Assembly (NCBI RefSeq): GCF_004104015.1
Contig: NZ_RYFV01000009.1
Location: 1-64,000 of the forward strand
DNA length: 64,000 nucleotides
DNA from: Actinomyces oricola
GTDB taxonomy: Bacteria; Actinomycetota; Actinomycetes; Actinomycetales; Actinomycetaceae
Direction: 5' to 3'
In this document: one piece after another, positions 48,108 to 57,334 of the stretch
Layout of the letters: each line of letters begins with the position of its first letter
Position numbering within the stretch: position 1 is the first letter of the stretch
Position numbers and translations under genes: made by a program
Notes under the pieces: model-generated
The model's input: only the letters and a program-made list of their open reading frames with translations
Told to the model about the DNA's origin: nothing
Databases searched by the model: none

Positions 48108-49199
48108 TCATGCCTCGGGCCCTGACAGGAACCGGGAGAGGTAGCGGGCCACGGCGCGAACCGCGGCCATGGTGGCCGGGTAGTCCATGCGGGTAGGTCC
48201 AATAACGCCCAGGTGGGCGACGGCATCGCCCTGCCCCGGACCGTAGGAGGCGGTGACAACGCTGGCCTCCGCCAGGGCGTCGTCGCGGTTCTCGCTGCCG
48301 ATGCTCACCCTCATGGCGGTGGCGTCGTCCCCATTGCCGGCCGGCCGGCCCAGCCGGGTCTCGGAGGCGAAGAGCCGCAGCAGCACCACCTGCTCCTCAA
48401 TGGCGTCCAGCAGCGGCTCAATCGCCGAGAAGTCGGGGGTGGAGCGGGCCAGGTTCGCGGTGCCCGCCACCACCAGCCGCTCCTCGGCGTCAGGCCGCAG
48501 GGCCGCCAGGAGCTCGCCGGTAACGGCGGCCAGTAGGACGCGCTCGTCGTCGGGGGCGTGCTGGGCCAGGCGGGTCAGAATGGGCACGACCTCAGCGGCA
48601 CGACGCCCCACCAGGGCGGCGTTGAGCCGCACGCGCAGGCGCTCCAGGGCCACGGGGTCAATGACCTCGCTCAGGGAGGGGGTGGCGGGCCGCCCCCCGG
48701 GGCCGGTAAAGGTCACAGTGCGCTGCTCCACGCGCCCGGTGTCGGTAATGATGACCAGCAGGAGCCGAGAGGGACCCAGGGCGACCAGCTCAAGGTGACG
48801 CAGGGCCGTGCGCCGCAGACTGGGGTACTCCACGACTGCGAGTTGACCGGTGAGCTGGGCCAGGACCCTCACGGTGCGGGCGACTACCTGCTCCAGGTCG
48901 ACAGCGCCTGACAGCAGAGCGGTTATGGCCTCGCGCTCGGGGGCGGACAGGGGCTTAATGCGGGCCACTTCATCAACGAAGAGCCGATAGCCCTTCTCGG
49001 TGGGCACGCGCCCGGCGCTGGTGTGGGGCTGGTGAATGTAGCCCTCGTCCTCCAGGATGGCCATGTCATTGCGGATCGTGGCCGGGGAGACCCCCAGCTG
49101 ATAGCGCTCGGCCAGCGAGCGGGACCCGACCGGTTCGCGGGTGCGCACGTAGTCGGTGACAATAGCGGACAGGACCTTGAGTCGTCGGTCATTGCCCAT
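48108..49199 (-). CDS. hrcA: heat-inducible transcription repressor HrcA
   Basis: 363 aa from ATG 49199 with GAGGAGGGAC upstream. N-terminal winged helix: RRLKVLSAIVTDYVRTREPV then LGVSPATIRNDMAILEDEGY, followed by the dimerisation/GAF-like region. It represses chaperone genes by binding CIRCE, and a CIRCE copy lies 55 bp upstream of its own start, indicating autoregulation of hrcA-dnaJ. Confidence 0.95.
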   Translation of the reverse strand: MGNDRRLKVLSAIVTDYVRTREPVGSRSLAERYQLGVSPATIRNDMAILEDEGYIHQPHTSAGRVPTEKGYRLFVDEVARIKPLSAPEREAITALLSGAVDLEQVVARTVRVLAQLTGQLAVVEYPSLRRTALRHLELVALGPSRLLLVIITDTGRVEQRTVTFTGPGGRPATPSLSEVIDPVALERLRVRLNAALVGRRAAEVVPILTRLAQHAPDDERVLLAAVTGELLAALRPDAEERLVVAGTANLARSTPDFSAIEPLLDAIEEQVVLLRLFASETRLGRPAGNGDDATAMRVSIGSENRDDALAEASVVTASYGPGQGDAVAHLGVIGPTRMDYPATMAAVRAVARYLSRFLSGPEA

Positions 49200-49253
49200 G
49201 GTCCCTCCTCGTAGCGCGCTGGTGCGGGTGCGGTTTCGGTGGCGCCCCGGCGG

Positions 49254-49280
49254 TTAGCACTCGCCGGGTACGAGTGCCAT
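49254..49280 (-). promoter_or_regulatory. CIRCE operator
   Basis: TTAGCACTC (49254-49262), 9-bp spacer, GAGTGCCAT (49272-49280): the left arm is the perfect consensus, the right arm differs from GAGTGCTAA at two places. Located upstream of hrcA; also 50 bp from the divergent DUF3097 promoter. Confidence 0.9.
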
Positions 49281-49330
49281 CCTACGCCGCGGTCCGGCGG
49301 GTCATCTCCTCCCAGGGCGTGACCTTCCCC

Positions 49331-49336
49331 TAGCGT
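49331..49336 (+). promoter_or_regulatory. -10 hexamer TAGCGT, leaderless DUF3097 gene
   Basis: TAGCGT with 7 nt to GTG 49344. Confidence 0.6.
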
Positions 49337-49343
49337 GCCCAGG

Positions 49344-50393
49344 GTGAACACGCCCCCCTACCACTCCTCGCCCGTCCCCGGCTCGACGGCGGCCCGCCGG
49401 GCCGCCCTGCGCGCCCAGGCCGATCGCTCAGGTGCAGCCCCGGCGCACGGCCATCCCGCCTCCTCGCGCCGCCCCGGCGCCGAGCCGGCCGGTCCGCGCC
49501 TGGCGGACCGCTATGGCGCCGATGTGCTGGCCGCCGACCCGCACCGGGTGGGCCCTCGCGCCGTGCGCCCGCAGTCGGCGCGCATGCCGGTGCACCAGGG
49601 GCTGGTGGTCGAGGACCGGCAGACTGGTTTCGTGGGTGCGGTGGTCGCGGTGGAGAAATCCGGGGGCAGGCGCGTGGTGGTCCTGGAGGACCGTGCCGGG
49701 CGGCGCCGGGGCTTCCCCTTGGGGCCCGGCTTCTGGGTCGAGGGCCGCCCAGTGGTCCTCGACCCGCCGACTCCGCGCCCGCGCCCGGCCACCGGCCCGC
49801 TCAGTGCCGCCGGACGGCGGCTGACGGCCTCGGGCTCCTACGCGGTGGCTGACGGCCGGGCCCGCGTGGCGCGGGCCTCGCGCATTTGGGTGGAGGGAAG
49901 GCACGACGCCGAGCTGGTGGAGAAAGTGTGGGGCGACGACCTGCGCCATGAGGGCGTCGTCGTCCTCATGCTCGACGGCGTCGACAACCTTCCTGAGGTC
50001 ATGGCCGAATTCGGCCCCTCGCCCACGCGGCGCGCCGGGGTCCTCGTGGACCATCTCGTGGCCGGCTCCAAGGAATCGCGCATTGCCCAGCAGGTGGCTT
50101 CCATGCCCGGGGGCCGCAACGTGCTCGTCCTGGGGCACCCTTATGTCGACGTGTGGCAGGCGGTCAAACCCGAGCGGGTAGGGCTGCGCGCCTGGCCGGC
50201 GGTGCCCCGCGGCACGGACATTAAGCGCGGCACCCTGGAGGCCCTGGGCTGGCCGCACGCCGACCAGGCCGACATCGCCCGCGGTTGGCAGCGAATCCTG
50301 GCCACCGTGCGCAGCTACAAGGACCTGGAGCCGAGCCTGCTGGGGCGCATGGAAGAGCTCATTGACTTCGTTACCGCGCCGGGCACCCGCTAA
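49344..50393 (+). CDS. DUF3097 family protein
   Basis: 349 aa from GTG 49344. Matches the actinobacterial DUF3097 family: DRYGADVLAADPHRVGPRA, VHQGLVVEDRQTGFVGAVV, then RIWVEGRHDAELVEKVWGDD, GVVVLMLDGVDNLPEVMAEF and VLVLGHPYVDVWQAVKP. The second half looks like a Toprim-like fold (EGRHDAELVEKV with conserved acids), so nucleic-acid metabolism is a possible role, but no function is established. The N-terminal 50 residues are Pro/Ala-rich and variable. Divergent from hrcA. Confidence 0.85.
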   Translation: MNTPPYHSSPVPGSTAARRAALRAQADRSGAAPAHGHPASSRRPGAEPAGPRLADRYGADVLAADPHRVGPRAVRPQSARMPVHQGLVVEDRQTGFVGAVVAVEKSGGRRVVVLEDRAGRRRGFPLGPGFWVEGRPVVLDPPTPRPRPATGPLSAAGRRLTASGSYAVADGRARVARASRIWVEGRHDAELVEKVWGDDLRHEGVVVLMLDGVDNLPEVMAEFGPSPTRRAGVLVDHLVAGSKESRIAQQVASMPGGRNVLVLGHPYVDVWQAVKPERVGLRAWPAVPRGTDIKRGTLEALGWPHADQADIARGWQRILATVRSYKDLEPSLLGRMEELIDFVTAPGTR

Positions 50394-50409
50394 CCGCCCC
50401 GGGCACGGC

Positions 50410-51813
50410 TCAGGAGTCGACCAGGGCCAGGCGCCGGGCGCCGCGGACCAGGCGGGCGTTGTTGGCGAGCAGGGCCAGGGCCAGGCACGCCCCGAGCGCC
50501 TTGGCCCATAGGGCACCGGTAATGAAAAGGAGGACCATGGCCACCAAAATGGGCACCAAGTGGATGAAGGAACGCAGTACATAGCCGCCAAAGCTCGGCA
50601 TCTCCACGCCGTCGGACTCCGCAACCGACTTGACCATGAAGTTGGGCCCATTGCCAATGTAGGTAATCGCCCCGCACAGGACGGCGCCCAGAGAGATCGA
50701 GACGAGGAAGACCTCTGGGACCCCGGCCACCACCGGGCCACCAGGGCCACCCACCCGTGAGGCGACCTCGAAGAAGGTGGCGTAGGTGGGGGCGTTGTCG
50801 AGCACGGAGGACAGCGAGCCGGTGAAGGCGAAGAAGGTGACCTCGTTCATGGGCAGCCCCGGGGCGATCTCGTCCAGGTAGTGCAGCGCCGGAATCATGG
50901 TCAAGAAGATGCCGATGAACAAGACGGCGACCTCGGTGATGGGGCCCCACTCGAACTGGTTGTCCTCGAAGCGGGCGCGCCGGTCCCCCAGGAAGTAGGA
51001 GGCCGCGGCAGCGGCCAGCATAATGATCTCGCGCCACGGCACCCAGTCGGCCGCCGTGGCGTGCCCGGACTCAATGGCCTCGGCGTTAATGGAGGGCGCG
51101 AAGGCGACCGCGGCAATAATGACGGCGAACCACACCAGGTTGGTGGCGCCGCGCAGCCCCAGGGGGACGATCTCGGAGCGGTCGGCGGCCACCGCGGAGG
51201 CCGGCTCGGAGGCGTGGTAGTAGGAGTCCAGCGCGTAGTAGCCGGCCAGGAGCATGGCGTTAACAAAGAGCCACTGCGGCAGCAGGTTAAAGGTCCAGGT
51301 GAAGGGCACTCCGCGCAGGAAGCCCAAGAAGAGGGGCGGGTCGCCCAGAGGGGTGAGCAGCCCCCCGCAGTTGGCGACGATAAAAATCGCGAAGAGGACC
51401 GTGTGAGTGCGATACCTGCGCTCGCGGTTCGTGGCCAGCAGCGGGCGGATGAGCAGCATGGAGGCGCCGGTGGTGCCAATGAAGGAGGCCAGCACGCCGC
51501 CCACCGCCAAGAAGAGCGTGTTGTTGCGGGCGGTGGCCTCAATGTCGCCCTTGAGGAAGATGCCTCCGGAGACCACGAAGAGCGCCAGCAGCAGGGTAAT
51601 GAACTGGGCGTACTCCACGGCGGTGGCGAAGACGGTCTGCCAGCCCCCGGCGATCCACATCCACACCGCCACCGGCACGCCCAGGGCCAGGGCAATGGCG
51701 AGCTGACTGGTGCGCTTCTCCCACCAGTGCTGGGTGGCGGGCACCAGGGGCAGGATTGCAATGCAGGCGAGCATGGCCACAAAAGGAAGCGTCGACCACC
51801 ACTGCAGGTGCAT
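50410..51813 (-). CDS. NhaD/CitMHS-like ion transporter (sodium:proton antiporter type)
   Basis: 467 aa with about eleven to twelve membrane helices, ion transporter superfamily. NTLFLAVGGVLASFIGTTGASMLLIRPLL and FIVANCGGLLTPLGDPPLFLG are the paired conserved loops of NhaD/ArsB-like proteins, and GSLSSVLDNAPTYATFFE and AITYIGNGPNFMVKSVAE their second-half equivalents. The family (annotated sodium:proton antiporter or putative citrate transporter) probably exchanges Na+ or carboxylates for protons. ATG 51813 has TGAGGAG upstream. Confidence 0.85.
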   Translation of the reverse strand: MHLQWWSTLPFVAMLACIAILPLVPATQHWWEKRTSQLAIALALGVPVAVWMWIAGGWQTVFATAVEYAQFITLLLALFVVSGGIFLKGDIEATARNNTLFLAVGGVLASFIGTTGASMLLIRPLLATNRERRYRTHTVLFAIFIVANCGGLLTPLGDPPLFLGFLRGVPFTWTFNLLPQWLFVNAMLLAGYYALDSYYHASEPASAVAADRSEIVPLGLRGATNLVWFAVIIAAVAFAPSINAEAIESGHATAADWVPWREIIMLAAAAASYFLGDRRARFEDNQFEWGPITEVAVLFIGIFLTMIPALHYLDEIAPGLPMNEVTFFAFTGSLSSVLDNAPTYATFFEVASRVGGPGGPVVAGVPEVFLVSISLGAVLCGAITYIGNGPNFMVKSVAESDGVEMPSFGGYVLRSFIHLVPILVAMVLLFITGALWAKALGACLALALLANNARLVRGARRLALVDS

Positions 51814-52151
51814 GAGGTTCTCCTCAGGTTCGAAGCGGCTTAGCGCCCAATCCTATGCTGGAGCCCCTGACCGCCCCTGGCCGGTCCAAGTCTCCAGGTG
51901 AGAGTCGGGGGCACGCCAGTGCACGAAGAACGCGCCGGTCGCAGCGGGCCGGGCCCGCACCAACAGGACCGGGCGACTCCCTGCCCCCTCACATATCCCC
52001 CGCCCCACACGTGTGCGTTCTCACACCTCGAGCGGGACCCTAGTCCCGCTACGCGGGCATTTTCACCCCGATGCACCTTTCCGCAGATGGAACAATGGCG
52101 GGCGTGCCGAGGCGCCCTGGGGGCGCGGGACCAATGGTGAGGAGTTTTTTC
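51814..52151. other. divergent promoter region between the antiporter and lpd genes
   Basis: About 340 bases with no coding frame of note. Contains the antiporter leader with its ribosome site, a TAGGAT box on the minus strand near 51850, a perfect hairpin at 52031-52050, and the lpd ribosome site. Confidence 0.5.
52031..52050. other. hairpin in the lpd leader region
   Basis: AGCGGGAC (52031-52038) and GTCCCGCT (52043-52050) pair perfectly around CCTA, about 100 bp before lpd. An operator or leader structure is possible; no T run makes a terminator less likely. Confidence 0.5.
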
Positions 52152-53525
52152 GTGACAGACACCGTCTACGACATGGTCATCCTGGGCGCCGGCTCAGGTG
52201 GCTACGCCGCCGCCCTGCGCGGAGCCCAACTGGGCCTCACAGTCGCCCTGGTCGAGGCGGACAAGGTCGGCGGCACCTGCCTGCACCGCGGCTGCGTCCC
52301 CACCAAGGCCGTCCTCCACGCCGCCGAGACCGCTGACGCCGTGCGCGAGGCCTCCGCCCTGGGCATTAGTGCCACCTTCGAAGGCGTGGACATGGCCCGC
52401 CTACAGCGGTACAAAAATGGCATTGTCACACGCATGTACAAGGGCCTCCAGGGTCTGGTCTCCTCCCGCGGTATTGAGTTCGTCCAGGGCTGGGGCCGCC
52501 TGGTCTCCACAGACACCATTGAGGTCGAGGGCCGCCGACTGATCGGGCGCAATGTGGTCCTGGCCTCGGGCTCCTACTCCAAGACCATTGGTCAGGAGGT
52601 CTCCGGGCCGGTCATGACCAGCGAGCAGGCCCTGGAACTCGACCGCGTTCCCGCCTCGGCCGTCATCCTGGGCGGCGGCGTGATCGGCGTCGAGTTCGCC
52701 TCCGCCTGGGCCTCCCTGGGCTCAACGGTCACCATTATCGAGGCCCTGCCCCGCCTCGTCCCCAACGAGGACGAGGCCATCTCCAGGCAGCTTGAGCGCG
52801 CCTTCCGCAAACGCCGCATCGTCTACCGGACCTCCACCATGTTTGAGCGCGTCGAGCGCCATGACGGCGGGGTGAGCGTCCACACCGCTGACGGCAAGAC
52901 CTACGACGCCGAGGTGCTTCTCATTGCGGTGGGCCGTGGCCCGGCCACCGCGAACCTGGGCTACGAGGAAGTCGGGGTGGCCATGGACCGGGGCTTTGTC
53001 CTGGCCGACGCCTACGGGCGCACCAATGTGCCGGGCGTGTGGGCGGTGGGCGATATTGTCCCCGGTGTCCAGCTCGCCCACCGCGGCTTCGCGCAGGGCA
53101 TTGTTGTCGCCGAGAAGATCGCGGGCCTGGACCCCCGGCCCGTCGACGACGTCACGGTCCCCAAGGTCACCTTCTGCTCTCCGGAGATCGCTTCAGTGGG
53201 GCTGAGCGAGTCCCGCGCCAAGGAGATCCACGGCGCCGAGAACATTGAGACCGCGGAGTTCAATGTTGCCGGGAACGCCAAGAGCCAGATCCTGGGCACA
53301 CAGGGCTTCGTCAAAATGGTTTCGGTCAAGGACGGGCCGATTGTCGGCTTCCACGCCATTGGCGCCCGCATGGGCGAGCAGGTGGGTGAGGGCCAGCTCA
53401 TTGTCTCCTGGGAGGCCGACGCCGCAGATGTCGCCTCCCTCATCCACGCCCACCCGACCCAGAACGAAACCATTGGCGAAGCCGCCATGGCCCTGGCCGG
53501 CAAGCCACTGCACAACCACGGCTGA
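52152..53525 (+). CDS. lpdA: dihydrolipoyl dehydrogenase (E3)
   Basis: 457 aa from GTG 52152 with GAGGAG upstream. FAD-disulfide oxidoreductase that reoxidises dihydrolipoamide on E2. FAD motif DMVILGAGSGGYAAALRG, redox disulfide GGTCLHRGCVPTKA, NAD-binding GGGVIGVEFASAWASLGS, second FAD block GVWAVGDIVPGVQLAH, and the C-terminal catalytic HAHPTQNETIGEAAMALAG (His-Glu pair). The E2 gene follows 30 bp downstream, so both are co-transcribed. Confidence 0.95.
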   Translation: MTDTVYDMVILGAGSGGYAAALRGAQLGLTVALVEADKVGGTCLHRGCVPTKAVLHAAETADAVREASALGISATFEGVDMARLQRYKNGIVTRMYKGLQGLVSSRGIEFVQGWGRLVSTDTIEVEGRRLIGRNVVLASGSYSKTIGQEVSGPVMTSEQALELDRVPASAVILGGGVIGVEFASAWASLGSTVTIIEALPRLVPNEDEAISRQLERAFRKRRIVYRTSTMFERVERHDGGVSVHTADGKTYDAEVLLIAVGRGPATANLGYEEVGVAMDRGFVLADAYGRTNVPGVWAVGDIVPGVQLAHRGFAQGIVVAEKIAGLDPRPVDDVTVPKVTFCSPEIASVGLSESRAKEIHGAENIETAEFNVAGNAKSQILGTQGFVKMVSVKDGPIVGFHAIGARMGEQVGEGQLIVSWEADAADVASLIHAHPTQNETIGEAAMALAGKPLHNHG

Positions 53526-53555
53526 CACGACAGTTACGGAGAAGAGAGTTCAACC

Positions 53556-55307
53556 ATGCCCGAGTCCGTGAAGATGCCCGCTCTGGGCGAGTCCGTCACC
53601 GAGGGAACCGTCTCAACCTGGCTCAAGGCCGTCGGGGAGCGCGTCGAAGCCGACGAGCCCCTACTGGAGGTCGCCACTGACAAGGTCGACACCGAGGTCC
53701 CCTCCCCCGCCTCCGGGGTGCTGCTGGAAATCCGCGTGCCCGAGGACGAAACCGTCGACGTCGGCACCGTCCTGGCCATTATTGGCGACCCGTCCGAGGC
53801 GCCCGCGCCCGCCGAAGCGGGGCCCGCACCGGCCCCCGCCACCGAGGCCCCCGCAGCGCCTGCCGCCGCGGAGCCCGCCCCCGCAGCACCCGCCGCCCCG
53901 GCCACAGCCGCCTCCGGACCGGTTGAGGGCACTGAGGTGACCATGCCCGCTCTGGGCGAGTCCGTCACCGAGGGAACCGTCTCAACCTGGCTCAAGGCCG
54001 TCGGGGAGCGCGTCGAAGCCGACGAGCCCCTACTGGAGGTCGCCACTGACAAGGTCGACACCGAGGTCCCCTCCCCCGCCTCCGGGGTGCTGCTGGAAAT
54101 CCGCGTGCCCGAGGACGAAACCGTCGACGTCGGCACCGTCCTGGCCATTATTGGCGACCCGTCCGAGGCGCCCGCGCCCGCCGAAGCGGGGCCCGCACCG
54201 GCCGTGGCCGCCGCTCAGCGCGCCGCGACGCCCGCGCCATCGGCCCCGGCCGCCCCGGCTCCTGCGCCCCGGCCCGCCGCCGTGCAGCCGGCCCCCTCCC
54301 CGGCCTACGTCACCCCCATTGTGCGCAAGCTTGCGCGCGACAAGGGCGTGGATCTGGCCACGGTCGTGGGCACCGGCATTGGGGGGCGCATCCGCAAGCA
54401 GGACGTTGAGGCCGCCGCCAGAGCCGCCGAGGAGGCTCGCAAGGCCGCCGAGGCCGCCAAGGAGGCCGCCGCACGGCCGGAGCAGGCCCGGCTGGAGCGG
54501 GCCAAGGAGGCCGGCGAGGCCGCTGCCCGGCCGGAGCGGGCCCCGGCCGCTACCGCGCGCCCCGCCACCAAGCCGGTCGCGGACTCCACGCTGCGCGGCA
54601 CCACCGAGAAGATGAGCCGTCTGCGCCAGGTCATCTCCGAACGCATGCTGGCTTCGCTGCAGACCTCCGCCCAGCTGACCACCGTGGTGGAGGTGGATGT
54701 CACTCGGATCGCGGCACTGCGCGCCCGGGCCAAGGCGGACTTCCAGGCCCGTAACGGCACCAAGCTCACCTTCCTGCCCTTCTTCATCCAGGCGGCGACC
54801 GAGGCGCTTAAGGCCCACCCCAAGCTCAATGCCACGATTGACGGCAAGCAGGTGACCTACCACGATGTGGAGCACATCGGCATTGCCGTGGACACTCCTC
54901 GCGGCCTGCTCGTGCCGGTGGTCAAAAACGCCGGCGACCTCAATATCCCGGGCATTGCCAAGCGGGTGAACGATCTGGCCGCCCGCACCCGGGCCAATAA
55001 GGTCAACCCCGATGAGTTAAGCGGCTCAACCTTCACCATTACCAACACCGGCAGCGGCGGCGCGTTGATCGACACCCCGATCATTAACCAGCCCGAGGTC
55101 GCCATCCTGGGGCTGGGCGCCATCCAGCGCCAGCCGCGCGTGGTCCAGGACCCTGACGGCAACGAGTCGATCGCCATCCGCTCGGTGTGCTTCCTGTCCC
55201 TGTCCTACGACCATCGCCTGGTCGACGGCGCTGATGCCGCCCGCTATCTCATGACCGTCAAGAAGCGGCTTGAAGACGGCGACTTCGCCGGCGAATTGGG
55301 CCTGTAA
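53556..55307 (+). CDS. sucB: dihydrolipoamide acyltransferase (E2) with two lipoyl domains
   Basis: 583 aa. Two N-terminal lipoyl domains (about 1-76 and 124-199) each with the lipoylation Lys in [10 protein letters not shown] (Lys43 and Lys166), separated by Ala/Pro linkers; an E3/E1-binding domain ([17 protein letters not shown]); a long charged Ala/Glu/Arg linker; and the C-terminal catalytic domain with [14 protein letters not shown]-like [16 protein letters not shown]. The two lipoyl regions are identical in DNA over 261 bp. In actinobacteria this E2 (DlaT/SucB type) serves pyruvate and/or 2-oxoglutarate dehydrogenase complexes; which one here cannot be told. lipB and lipA lie downstream. 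Confidence 0.93.
   Translation: MPESVKMPALGESVTEGTVSTWLKAVGERVEADEPLLEVATDKVDTEVPSPASGVLLEIRVPEDETVDVGTVLAIIGDPSEAPAPAEAGPAPAPATEAPAAPAAAEPAPAAPAAPATAASGPVEGTEVTMPALGESVTEGTVSTWLKAVGERVEADEPLLEVATDKVDTEVPSPASGVLLEIRVPEDETVDVGTVLAIIGDPSEAPAPAEAGPAPAVAAAQRAATPAPSAPAAPAPAPRPAAVQPAPSPAYVTPIVRKLARDKGVDLATVVGTGIGGRIRKQDVEAAARAAEEARKAAEAAKEAAARPEQARLERAKEAGEAAARPERAPAATARPATKPVADSTLRGTTEKMSRLRQVISERMLASLQTSAQLTTVVEVDVTRIAALRARAKADFQARNGTKLTFLPFFIQAATEALKAHPKLNATIDGKQVTYHDVEHIGIAVDTPRGLLVPVVKNAGDLNIPGIAKRVNDLAARTRANKVNPDELSGSTFTITNTGSGGALIDTPIINQPEVAILGLGAIQRQPRVVQDPDGNESIAIRSVCFLSLSYDHRLVDGADAARYLMTVKKRLEDGDFAGELGL
53574..54203 (+). repeat. 261-bp perfect direct repeat encoding the lipoyl domains
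   Basis: 53574-53834 and 53943-54203 are identical at every base, including all synonymous positions, with an offset of 369 bp (123 codons). The intervening 108 bp is an Ala/Pro-coding linker. Confidence 0.95.
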
Positions 55308-55325
55308 TCCTCATTAATCCTCATT

Positions 55326-55343
55326 GCCGCCCTATCGGGCGGC
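55326..55343 (+). terminator. short hairpin after the E2 gene
   Basis: GCCGCCC and GGGCGGC pair over 7 bp around TATC, 19 bp after the E2 stop. Confidence 0.4.
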
Positions 55344-55371
55344 CTGGGGCGATGGCAGGCCAGGATTCCGC

Positions 55372-55403
55372 GGGGCCCGCACCGGTCGTTCGGTGCGGGC
55401 CCC
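55372..55403. terminator. strong hairpin between convergent E2 and kinase-like genes
   Basis: GGGGCCCGCACCG (55372-55384) and its perfect complement (55391-55403) enclose GTCGTT. A 13-bp GC-rich stem in a convergent intergenic gap suits a bidirectional terminator, though no T run follows. Confidence 0.6.
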
Positions 55404-55539
55404 ACCGCGCGACCGCCCTGACCCGGTGGGGCGGGGCCGATGCGAAGCACCGCACGCTCGCTGCGGCCGCATGCTCATGGGTGAGGATGGAGCGCTCCAC
55501 AGCGGCCCGGTGCGCCGATATCGCTATATCTCTATGTCT

Positions 55540-57159
55540 CTATGGCTGGCGGACCTCGGCCACGCGCCAGGGATCGGGTACCACAATGAGGACCACCTGC
55601 CGGGCGGCTTGGGCGGGCACGGAGCGCGACCCTTGCGGGCCGGTGCGCGTTGAGGGCCCCTGGGTGAGAGTGACCTGCACAGCCCTGGCGTCGGGCCATG
55701 CCGCGGCCGCGTCGGCAGGCGTCTCCACCTCGAGCACCTGGCTCACCGAGGTGTCCAGCCCGGAGATCGTCTCCCCGGCGCCTGTCAGCGACTCCACCAG
55801 CTCGGAATCGGCGAGCGCGGCGGGCGAGCCCGGCACGGTGGTCGCCGCCAGCGCCTGCGCATCCAGGGCCTCCAGGGCCTGGTCACGGGCCGAGGCCAGG
55901 CCGACCACCACGGACACCAGGTCTTCCGGGGCCCCGCCGCCCTGGGCCGGGGCCCCCGCCACTGCCTCCGCAGCACCCGGCGGCGTGGCGGCGGCGCCCT
56001 CACCGGTAGCCGGCCCGACCGCCGACAGGAGGCGGGAAGGGCCACCGGACCCCCAGATCAGCCCCGCCGCCAGCACGACGGCGGCCGCGGCCACCAGTGG
56101 GGCGAGCCGCCGTCGATCGCGCCGCCCGCGGCGCCCCCGGCCCGCGCGCCGGGTGGGGGCGTCCTTGATCTGTGCACGGCGCGTCTTCTTCTCCGCCCCG
56201 ACCTCCTGCGCCTCCAACTCCTCCTGCTCCTTCTGGCGGCCCCTGGGACGCGGCCGCCAGGCGCCCGGGCGGCCTCGACGCGTGCGCCGGCGCACCACGC
56301 GCGTAGGCGTGGCCGCTGCGGCCTTGAGCGCCCCCGCCGCCAAGCGGGCGCCGTCGGGCAGCGCCACAGGAGAGGTCGACCCCACCTCCGGTGCGCGCGC
56401 AGCCAGCTCCCGGGCCGTCGGACGCCGCTGGGGATCGGAGTCCAGGGCATCGGCGAGTACGCCGTCGATCCGTCGGCGCAGTGCAGTTGAGCCTTGAGCA
56501 CATTGGTGCAGGAGGGCGGCCAGCGCGTACACGTCTGAGGCCGGAGTCGCCGGGCCCCCGGCGAGTCGCTCGGGCGCCGCACACGATTCGGTGCCCGTCT
56601 CCAGGACTCCGCCGAGTAAGTCAATGAGGACCGGGGCCCCTCCGAGAGTGATCATGACGTTCCCCGGCGAGACGTCCCCATGGATAGCGCCGTGCTCATG
56701 CAGGTGGGCCAATGCGGATCCCACGACGTCCAGGACCATGGCGCTCTCGCCGCGGGTCAGGCCACCGCGCGCCCCCAGTACCACGGCGAGGTCGGCTCCG
56801 GCAATGAGCTCAGTGATCACGGCGGCCCGGGAGCCGGGGAGGGCGATCACGTCGCGCACGGGCACCAGTCCACAATGGCGCAGGGCGCGCAGCTCGGCCA
56901 GGCGACGCAGGGTGCGGGCCCCCGAGCTGTCCTCCGGCAGGTCGACGACGCGCACCACCACGTGGTGGTCGTCGCCGTCCAGGGCCCGGCGGGGCGGGTG
57001 GCGCCCCTCCTGGGCCCGTCCCATCGGGGCCCCCAGGGTCAGGCCCGCGATGGCCAGCACCTCCAGGGCGTCCTCATCCAGGGCGGCGGGGTCCTGGTCG
57101 CCCCATTCATCGCGCAGGCGGCCGGTGTCAGGTCCTCGGAGGGTCAGGGATGTCCTCAT
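55540..57159 (-). CDS. degenerate serine/threonine protein kinase-like membrane protein
   Basis: 539 aa. The N-terminal kinase-like domain has the catalytic loop HGDVSPGNVM (Asp162, Asn167) and a metal-binding Asp180 in VLIDLLGG, in place of DFG. The glycine-rich loop is not recognisable and the usual VAIK lysine is replaced by Arg70 (VVVRVVDLP), so ATP use is doubtful; pseudokinase is the best description. A basic linker (about 285-350), one membrane helix (about 352-370) and an extracytoplasmic Ala-rich domain follow. It lies between the E2 gene and lipB on the opposite strand. Confidence 0.75.
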   Translation of the reverse strand: MRTSLTLRGPDTGRLRDEWGDQDPAALDEDALEVLAIAGLTLGAPMGRAQEGRHPPRRALDGDDHHVVVRVVDLPEDSSGARTLRRLAELRALRHCGLVPVRDVIALPGSRAAVITELIAGADLAVVLGARGGLTRGESAMVLDVVGSALAHLHEHGAIHGDVSPGNVMITLGGAPVLIDLLGGVLETGTESCAAPERLAGGPATPASDVYALAALLHQCAQGSTALRRRIDGVLADALDSDPQRRPTARELAARAPEVGSTSPVALPDGARLAAGALKAAAATPTRVVRRRTRRGRPGAWRPRPRGRQKEQEELEAQEVGAEKKTRRAQIKDAPTRRAGRGRRGRRDRRRLAPLVAAAAVVLAAGLIWGSGGPSRLLSAVGPATGEGAAATPPGAAEAVAGAPAQGGGAPEDLVSVVVGLASARDQALEALDAQALAATTVPGSPAALADSELVESLTGAGETISGLDTSVSQVLEVETPADAAAAWPDARAVQVTLTQGPSTRTGPQGSRSVPAQAARQVVLIVVPDPWRVAEVRQP

Positions 57160-57322
57160 GCCCTCATGGTCCCCGCTGGAGGGTGAGCGGCGCCACTACC
57201 AAAAACCGGCCTGTGGATAACTCCCCGCGGCGGGGCCGCCGGGCGGCCCCGCGGGCGGACTTGGTGGCCCGCTGTGGAAGGCCCATGCGGGCCGCACCAG
57301 TGGCCTTCGCCCACGCAGGCCC

Positions 57323-57328
57323 TAGGGT
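57323..57328 (+). promoter_or_regulatory. -10 hexamer TAGGGT, leaderless lipB
   Basis: TAGGGT with 6 nt (GGGTTC) to GTG 57335. Confidence 0.6.
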
Positions 57329-57334
57329 GGGTTC

